From an uncultured Flavonifractor sp. (GTDB lineage: Bacteria; Bacillota; Clostridia; Oscillospirales; Oscillospiraceae): DNA of 37,793 nt. A program made the position numbers and the translations under genes. The stretch is from assembly GCA_947346365.1 (NCBI GenBank), contig CANAAV010000023.1, forward strand, positions 1 through 37,793, read 5' to 3'. The first letter of the stretch is position 1. The number at the start of each line of letters is the position of its first letter. Below are positions 33,325-37,793 of the stretch, one piece after another. The notes under the pieces were generated by a model. The model did not search any database and had not been told where the DNA came from. It saw nothing but the letters and a program-made list of their open reading frames with translations.

Positions 33325-34053
33325 TTACTGGGCGGCTTCTTCCGGCTTGACCTCGGCCTCGGGGGCGTCCTGGCCCTGGCGGCCCTCCTGAATGGCGTTG
33401 GCCATGACGCCGGAAATCAGCTTGATGGCGCGGATGGCGTCGTCATTGCCGGGAATCACATAGTCAATCTCGTCAGGGTCGCAGTTGGTATCTACGATGG
33501 CGACGATGGGAATGTGGAGCTTGCGGGCTTCGTTGATAGCGTTGCGCTCCTTGCGGGGGTCCACCACGAACAGAGCGCCGGGGAGCTTGCGCATCTCGGC
33601 CACGCCGCCCAAATACTTTTCCAGCTTGGCGATTTCGCCCAGGTGCTTCATAACTTCTTTCTTAGGCAGCATGTCGAAGGTGCCGTCTTCCTGCATCTTC
33701 TTGAGCTGGTTGAGGCGGTCTACACGCCCGCGCATAGTCTTGAAGTTGGTGAGCATACCGCCCAGCCAGCGGGCGTTGACGTAGTACATGCCGACGCGCT
33801 CGGCCTCTTCCTTAATGGCCTCCTGGGCCTGCTTTTTGGTGCCGACGAAAAGCAGGGTCTGGCCGGACTCGCCCAGGGAGCGCACAAAGCTGTAGGCCTC
33901 CTCCAGCTTTTTGACGGTTTTTTGCAGGTCGATGATATAGATGCCGTTGCGCTCGGTATAAATATAGGTGGCCATCTTGGGGTTCCAGCGGCGGGTCTGG
34001 TGGCCAAAGTGGACGCCCGCCTCGAGAAGCTGCTTCATAGATACGACTGCCAT
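33325..34053 (-). CDS. rpsB: 30S ribosomal protein S2
   Basis: S2 sits on the solvent side of the 30S subunit head-body junction and is needed for S1 or initiation-complex assembly. The 242 residues include the family signatures [24 protein letters not shown] at the N-terminus, [27 protein letters not shown] and [33 protein letters not shown]. The last ~15 residues are the usual acidic/Glu-rich tail. AAAGGAGGAAT before the ATG is a strong ribosome-binding site. First gene of rpsB-tsf, with a ~120-base structured leader. Confidence 0.98.
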   Translation of the reverse strand: MAVVSMKQLLEAGVHFGHQTRRWNPKMATYIYTERNGIYIIDLQKTVKKLEEAYSFVRSLGESGQTLLFVGTKKQAQEAIKEEAERVGMYYVNARWLGGMLTNFKTMRGRVDRLNQLKKMQEDGTFDMLPKKEVMKHLGEIAKLEKYLGGVAEMRKLPGALFVVDPRKERNAINEARKLHIPIVAIVDTNCDPDEIDYVIPGNDDAIRAIKLISGVMANAIQEGRQGQDAPEAEVKPEEAAQ

Positions 34054-34103
34054 AGGGTATTCCTCCTTTAATTGTTGATTCCTCCACCCGGTTCCTCCGG
34101 AGC

Positions 34104-34140
34104 GGGCCGACCCCCTGCCTTTTGCGGGAGCACCCGGCCC
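34104..34140 (-). promoter_or_regulatory. structured rpsB leader (possible S2 autoregulatory site)
   Basis: In the untranslated leader GGGCCG (34140-34135 on the minus strand) can pair with CGGCCC (34109-34104), enclosing GC-rich stretches around an AAAA loop. S2 represses its own operon through leader structures in other bacteria. Whether this one is recognised is inference. Confidence 0.4.
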
Positions 34141-34175
34141 TCCGTCCGCGGGTGTGCGTAATCACATACTGGGGT

Positions 34176-34204
34176 ATTTTAGCACAACACTGCCGGGATT
34201 GCAA
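34176..34204 (-). promoter_or_regulatory. promoter of rpsB-tsf
   Basis: Minus strand TTGCAA (34204-34199), 17-base spacer, TAAAAT (34181-34176), leader of about 120 bases. Confidence 0.75.
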
Positions 34205-34311
34205 GGGTTTTTTGTATGGACCCGGCGCCGAAGGGGCGACTTGGGGCAGCCATTTACCGCATGCGCTCAGGCGGCCGCGCCAGAATCGCGGAAAGGTGCC
34301 CCGGCGGCGCA

Positions 34312-34340
34312 TTGACAAGCTTTTAAAAGCATGATAGGAT
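34312..34340 (+). promoter_or_regulatory. promoter of fhs-fchA-folD with palindrome in the spacer
   Basis: TTGACA (34312-34317), 17-base spacer, TAGGAT (34335-34340). The spacer contains the perfect 12-base palindrome GCTTTTAAAAGC (34319-34330), a possible operator. Confidence 0.75.
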
Positions 34341-34356
34341 TTATCAAAGACAGCAT

Positions 34357-34378
34357 GGGAGCGGGACAGTCCGCTCCC
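34357..34378 (+). promoter_or_regulatory. hairpin in the fhs leader
   Basis: Perfect 8-bp stem GGGAGCGG/CCGCTCCC with loop GACAGT, followed by TCTTTG, about 12 bases after the expected transcription start and 27 before fhs. It could be a weak attenuator or an mRNA 5'-stabilising stem. Confidence 0.5.
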
Positions 34379-34404
34379 TCTTTGAACAGGAAAGGAGTGC
34401 CGGC

Positions 34405-36081
34405 ATGGAAGTTAAATCGGACATTGAAATTGCCCAGGCCTGCGAGCTGCGGCATATTCGGGATATTGCGGCGGCGGCGGGAGTTGATGAGGCATATTTG
34501 GAGTACTATGGCAGGTACAAGGCCAAGCTGGACCTGAAGCTGCTCTCTGACCGTTCCCGCCGGCCTGACGGAAAGCTGGTGCTGGTCACCGCCATCAACC
34601 CCACTCCCGCCGGGGAGGGGAAGACCACGACCACCGTGGGTTTGGCGGACGGCATGCGCCGCTTGGGGAAAAACGCGGTGGCCGCCCTGCGGGAACCGTC
34701 TTTAGGACCGGTTTTCGGGGTGAAGGGCGGAGCCGCCGGAGGCGGATATGCCCAGGTGGTGCCCATGGAGGATATCAACCTCCATTTTACAGGGGACTTC
34801 CATGCCATTGGCGCGGCCAATAATCTCCTGGCCGCGATGCTGGACAACCACATTCAGCAGGGCAACGAGCTGGATGTCGACGTGCGGCGGATTACCTGGA
34901 AGCGCTGCGTGGATATGAACGACCGGCAGCTGCGCAATATCGTCTGCGGCCTGGGGGGAAAGGTCAACGGCGTGCCGCGGGAGGATGGCTTTGACATCAC
35001 TGTGGCCTCCGAGATTATGGCCGTGCTCTGTCTGGCGGAATCCCTGGAGGATTTGAAGGCCCGGCTGGGCCGCATGGTGGTGGCGTACAGCCGCGCCGGG
35101 GCCCCTGTCACCGCCGGCGATTTGAGGGCCCAGGGGGCCATGGCCGCTCTGCTGAAGGATGCGATTAAGCCCAATCTGGCCCAGACTCTGGAGGGCACCC
35201 CGGCTTTTATCCACGGCGGTCCCTTTGCCAACATCGCGCACGGGTGCAATTCGGTGATGGCCACCCGCACCGCCCTGAAGATGGGGGATTACGCCATCAC
35301 TGAGGCGGGCTTCGGCGCGGACCTGGGAGCTGAGAAATTTTTGGATATTAAATGCCGTCTGGCGGGATTGACCCCGGCGGCGGTGGTGGTGGTGGCCACG
35401 GTGCGGGCCCTCAAGCACCACGGAGGCTGTCCTAAGGCGGATTTGGGCCGGGAGGACCTGAACGCATTGGAAGCGGGTCTGCCCAACCTGCTGCGCCATG
35501 TGGAGAACATCACCCATGTGTATGGCCTGCCCTGCGTAGTGGCGCTCAACCGCTTCCCCACCGATACGTCCTCGGAGCTGAAGCTGGTGGAGGACAAGTG
35601 CCGGGAGCTGGGGGTAAACGCGGTGCTCAGCGAGGTATGGTCCAAAGGCGGAGAAGGGGGCATGGATCTGGCCCGGGAGGTGGTCCGCCTGTGTGAGACC
35701 CCCGGTAAATTCACTTACGCCTACGAGCTGGACGCACCCATTGAGGAGAAGCTGGAGGCCATCGTGAAAAAGATCTACCACGGCGATGGGGTGGCGCTGA
35801 CTCCGGCGGCAAAAAAGCAGGCGGCGGAGCTCACTGCCCTGGGGTTTGGAGGCCTGCCCATCTGCATGGCAAAGACCCAGTATTCTTTCTCCGACGACGC
35901 CTCACTGCTGGGTGCGCCGGAGGGCTTCACCGTTACCGTGCGGAATCTGAAGGTCAGCGCCGGAGCGGGCTTCCTGGTGGCGCTGACCGGGGACATCATG
36001 ACCATGCCCGGCCTGCCTAAGGTTCCAGCGGCGGAGAAGGTGGACGTGGACGCCAACGGCAGAATTTCGGGGCTGTTTTGA
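34405..36081 (+). CDS. fhs: formate--tetrahydrofolate ligase
   Basis: Fhs makes 10-formyl-THF from formate, THF and ATP. The 558 residues are full length. The P-loop-like [20 protein letters not shown] (about 62-81) binds ATP/formyl phosphate. Further family blocks are [66 protein letters not shown] and the C-terminal [15 protein letters not shown] (cited in part). AAAGGAG precedes the ATG. Its TGA overlaps the fchA start (TGATG). In acetogens it belongs to the methyl branch of the Wood-Ljungdahl pathway; in non-acetogens it supplies formyl-THF for purines, and the window does not decide between these. Confidence 0.98.
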   Translation: MEVKSDIEIAQACELRHIRDIAAAAGVDEAYLEYYGRYKAKLDLKLLSDRSRRPDGKLVLVTAINPTPAGEGKTTTTVGLADGMRRLGKNAVAALREPSLGPVFGVKGGAAGGGYAQVVPMEDINLHFTGDFHAIGAANNLLAAMLDNHIQQGNELDVDVRRITWKRCVDMNDRQLRNIVCGLGGKVNGVPREDGFDITVASEIMAVLCLAESLEDLKARLGRMVVAYSRAGAPVTAGDLRAQGAMAALLKDAIKPNLAQTLEGTPAFIHGGPFANIAHGCNSVMATRTALKMGDYAITEAGFGADLGAEKFLDIKCRLAGLTPAAVVVVATVRALKHHGGCPKADLGREDLNALEAGLPNLLRHVENITHVYGLPCVVALNRFPTDTSSELKLVEDKCRELGVNAVLSEVWSKGGEGGMDLAREVVRLCETPGKFTYAYELDAPIEEKLEAIVKKIYHGDGVALTPAAKKQAAELTALGFGGLPICMAKTQYSFSDDASLLGAPEGFTVTVRNLKVSAGAGFLVALTGDIMTMPGLPKVPAAEKVDVDANGRISGLF

Positions 36082-36698
36082 TGCGTATGCGGGAGATGGG
36101 CTGCGGAGCGTTTTTAGACGCGCTGGCAGCGAAGACGCCGGCGCCCGGCGGCGGCGGAGCGTCGGCCTTGATGGGCGCGCTGGGGGCGGCGCTGGCCTGT
36201 ATGGTGGGCTGCTACACCGTGGGAAAGCCGCGGTATGCCGCAGTAGAAGCGGAGGTTCAGGGACTGTTGGAGCGGGCGGAGAAGATACGGACCAGGCTTG
36301 TGGAGCTGATAGACGAAGACGCGGCCGCCTTTGAGCCGTTGTCCAGGGCGTACGCCATTCCCAAAGAGGATCCCAGCCGGGGGGAGATTATGGAGCGCTG
36401 CCTGCGCTCGGCGGCCGCGCCCCCCATGGAAATGCTCCGTCTGGCCTGTCAGGCCATTGAGATCCACCGGGAGCTGCTGGAAAAGGGGAGCGTGATGGTG
36501 CGCTCGGACGTAGGGACCGGTGTGATTGCCTGCTGGGGCGCCCTGTACGGCGCGGCCTTGAATGTGAAAGTCAACACGAAGGGCATGGCGGACCGGGCCT
36601 ATGCCGATGAGATAAACGCCCAGGTGGACGCATTGATGGAAAAGTACTGGAAAATGGCCGACGAAGTGTATGAATCGGTATTCAGGGGGTTTTCATAG
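36081..36698 (+). CDS. fchA: methenyl-THF cyclohydrolase / cyclodeaminase family protein FchA
   Basis: FchA interconverts 5,10-methenyl-THF and 10-formyl-THF. The 205-residue all-helical protein belongs to the formiminotransferase-cyclodeaminase C-terminal family. The N-terminal FLDALAAKTPAPGGGGASALMGALGAAL (AKTPAPGGG motif near 15-23) is the folate-binding signature, and the C-terminal GVIACWGALYGAALNVKVNTK is also conserved. ATG at 36081 overlaps the fhs stop; a TTG at 36078 is less likely. Placed between fhs and a folD that lacks cyclohydrolase residues, it very probably provides that step, so cyclohydrolase is favoured over cyclodeaminase. Confidence 0.9.
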   Translation: MRMREMGCGAFLDALAAKTPAPGGGGASALMGALGAALACMVGCYTVGKPRYAAVEAEVQGLLERAEKIRTRLVELIDEDAAAFEPLSRAYAIPKEDPSRGEIMERCLRSAAAPPMEMLRLACQAIEIHRELLEKGSVMVRSDVGTGVIACWGALYGAALNVKVNTKGMADRAYADEINAQVDALMEKYWKMADEVYESVFRGFS

Positions 36699-36699
36699 C

Positions 36700-37557
36700 A
36701 TGGCAGAGCTTTGGAGAGGCGCCCCTGCGGCAGAGGCGCTGAGCCTGCGGGCGTCTGCCCAGGCGGAGGAACTGAGGGCGGCGGGGATTACTCCTACCTT
36801 GGCGATAGTGCGGGTAGGAGAGCGGGCGGAGGACCTGTCCTACGAGCGGGGGGCCGTCAGGCGCTGTGAGGGTACAGGCGTGGCGGTGGAGCGCTTTGTC
36901 CTGGCGCAGGACGCTGCGCAGGAGGAGCTGACAGATCTTCTCCGGCGGATCAATGGAGACAGGCGGATTCACGGGTGCCTGCTGCTGCGCCCGCTGCCCC
37001 GGCAGATGGATGAAAAAGCGGTATGCGCCGTTCTGGCTCCGGAAAAAGACATAGACGGCATTACGCCCGGTTCCCTGGCGGGAGTGTTCACCGGCAGCGG
37101 GGCGGGATTTCCCCCCTGCACCGCCCAGGCGTGTATGGAACTGCTGGCGCACTATGGCTTTGATCCGGCGGGAAAGCGGGCGGTGGTGGTAGGCCGCAGC
37201 CTGGTGGTGGGCCGTCCGGCGGCGATGCTTTTGATGGGCCAAAACGCCACGGTGACGATCTGCCACACCAAGACTGCCAATTTGGCGGAGGAGTGCCGCC
37301 GGGGGGACATCCTCCTTGCGGCGGCCGGGCAGCCGGAGCTTATTAAAGCGGAGCATGTGCGCCCGGGAGCGGTAGTGCTGGATGTGGGGATCCACAGTGT
37401 GGACGGGAAACTGACGGGAGATGTGGAGTCTGCCGCGGCGGAGCCTGTGGCGGGAGCGATTACCCCGGTGCCCGGCGGGGTGGGGGCGGTGACCACCTGT
37501 GTGCTGGCTCTGCATGTGATACAGGCCGCCCGAAGACAGAACGGGCTGGAGACCTGA
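36700..37557 (+). CDS. folD: FolD-family methylene-THF dehydrogenase, predicted to lack cyclohydrolase activity
   Basis: FolD normally is a bifunctional NADP-dependent dehydrogenase/cyclohydrolase. The 285-residue protein aligns without gaps to E. coli FolD around the active site. Tyr48 is kept (DLSYERGAVRRCE), but the catalytic Lys (K54 in E. coli, K56 in human) is Ala52. In the LVQLPLP-type motif (here LLLRPLP) the conserved Gln is Leu96. The Asp in PEKDIDG is kept. The dinucleotide-binding GRSLVVGRPAAMLL and the C-terminal TPVPGGVGAVT are intact. Loss of Lys and Gln abolishes cyclohydrolase but not necessarily dehydrogenase activity in studied enzymes. ATG at 36700 is one base after the fchA stop. 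Confidence 0.93.
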   Translation: MAELWRGAPAAEALSLRASAQAEELRAAGITPTLAIVRVGERAEDLSYERGAVRRCEGTGVAVERFVLAQDAAQEELTDLLRRINGDRRIHGCLLLRPLPRQMDEKAVCAVLAPEKDIDGITPGSLAGVFTGSGAGFPPCTAQACMELLAHYGFDPAGKRAVVVGRSLVVGRPAAMLLMGQNATVTICHTKTANLAEECRRGDILLAAAGQPELIKAEHVRPGAVVLDVGIHSVDGKLTGDVESAAAEPVAGAITPVPGGVGAVTTCVLALHVIQAARRQNGLET

Positions 37558-37575
37558 AATGAAAAAGCGTGCGCC

Positions 37576-37647
37576 TTGGGTGGAACTCCGTAAGGAAGTT
37601 CCACCCAATACTCTTGCTAAAAAGAGGACCACGGGCATAGCCCGTGG
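37576..37647. repeat. two-hairpin unit after folD (possible terminator or IS200/IS605-like end)
   Basis: A perfect 12-bp stem (TTGGGTGGAACT 37576-37587 with 37597-37608, nine-base loop) is followed by an 8-bp stem with three-base loop (CCACGGGC 37629-37636 with GCCCGTGG 37640-37647) and AAAAAA. A short CCCGTGG-type hairpin resembles the subterminal hairpins of IS200/IS605-family elements, and it abuts an interrupted ftsH start. There is no T tract on the plus strand, so it is not a classical folD terminator. Confidence 0.5.
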
Positions 37648-37660
37648 GATAAAAAAGGCT

Positions 37661-37714
37661 AACGATACCGTAATAATAAATCAAAGGCTTTTTCGGTGTT
37701 TTCACTTCGTTCAT
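37661..37714 (-). pseudogene. ftsH N-terminal fragment
   Basis: Minus strand from the ATG at 37714: MNEVKTPKKPLIYYYGIV, then the frame runs into the hairpin unit. This resembles the first 18 residues of clostridial FtsH (membrane AAA+ zinc protease), ending where the first membrane helix should begin. The MITE starts five bases upstream of the ATG, so no ribosome-binding site is left. The fragment is short, so the identification rests on my recognition of the MNEVKTPKKPL start. Confidence 0.55.
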
Positions 37715-37718
37715 GTTT

Positions 37719-37793
37719 AGGCCTTGTTTGAAAATTGTTAACACGTCCAAATGGCGGGTCTTTTTCCGCTTGGACGGCGGGGTTTTTCCTTGA
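37719..37793. mobile_element. MITE, second copy (cut by window edge)
   Basis: It starts with the same AGGCCTTGTTTGAA terminal repeat as 31799 and follows it for 75 bases with only a few differences. Near 37745-37778 the hairpin arms CGTCCAA/TTGGACG remain pairable although the first copy reads CGTCC/GGACG with other neighbours. The right end lies beyond the window. Confidence 0.85.

Overview
The window looks like chromosome of a spore-forming, gut-type member of the Clostridia (Bacillota), most likely Oscillospiraceae (Flavonifractor/Pseudoflavonifractor-like). The reasons are the sporulation and germination genes (sigG, spoIVB, ypeB), a CIRCE-controlled clpB, high GC judged by eye, and an amino-acid-fermentation type enzyme (3-aminobutyryl-CoA ammonia-lyase). 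No rRNA, tRNA or CRISPR array was seen.

Layout. 1-2950 is an accessory segment: the end of an FtsX-type ABC permease, its ATPase, a small lipoprotein, an araC tail cut by a decayed IS630 transposase, and a broken small membrane ORF. 3048-5918 (minus) holds a gene of unknown function and greA-lysS behind a consensus promoter. 6024-8152 (plus) is dhaKLM, a PTS-type dihydroxyacetone kinase. 8191-11793 contains a frameshifted ybaK, a FlK-like thioesterase, a DUF6512-like membrane protein and ypeB. Two copies of a multi-hairpin structured repeat sit at the two convergent gene junctions of this stretch. 11799-14042 (minus) carries a LOR/SDH (ornithine cyclodeaminase-type) protein with a small overlapping ORF, and sigG. 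14252-16492 carries two ECF transporter S-components, a kal-like hotdog enzyme and a DUF4430 protein. 16753-22342 (minus) is an ABC ATPase / FtsX permease / HlyD-like adaptor / leucine-rich-repeat operon. 22610-27161 is proC facing a nucleoside-type (Bmp/PnrA class) ABC transporter without its binding protein. 27392-31532 is CIRCE-clpB convergent with spoIVB. 31799-34204 has a MITE and rpsB-tsf. 34312-37557 is the one-carbon operon fhs-fchA-folD. The window ends in hairpins, an ftsH start fragment and a second MITE copy.

The most notable points are: (1) the two-copy structured repeat with compensatory base changes; (2) a FolD that has lost the lysine and glutamine needed for cyclohydrolase activity, directly behind a dedicated cyclohydrolase gene fchA; (3) the MITE family and the ftsH fragment trapped between elements; (4) forespore-type promoters before sigG and ypeB; (5) an LRR gene in a MacAB-like operon whose signal sequence is in another frame.
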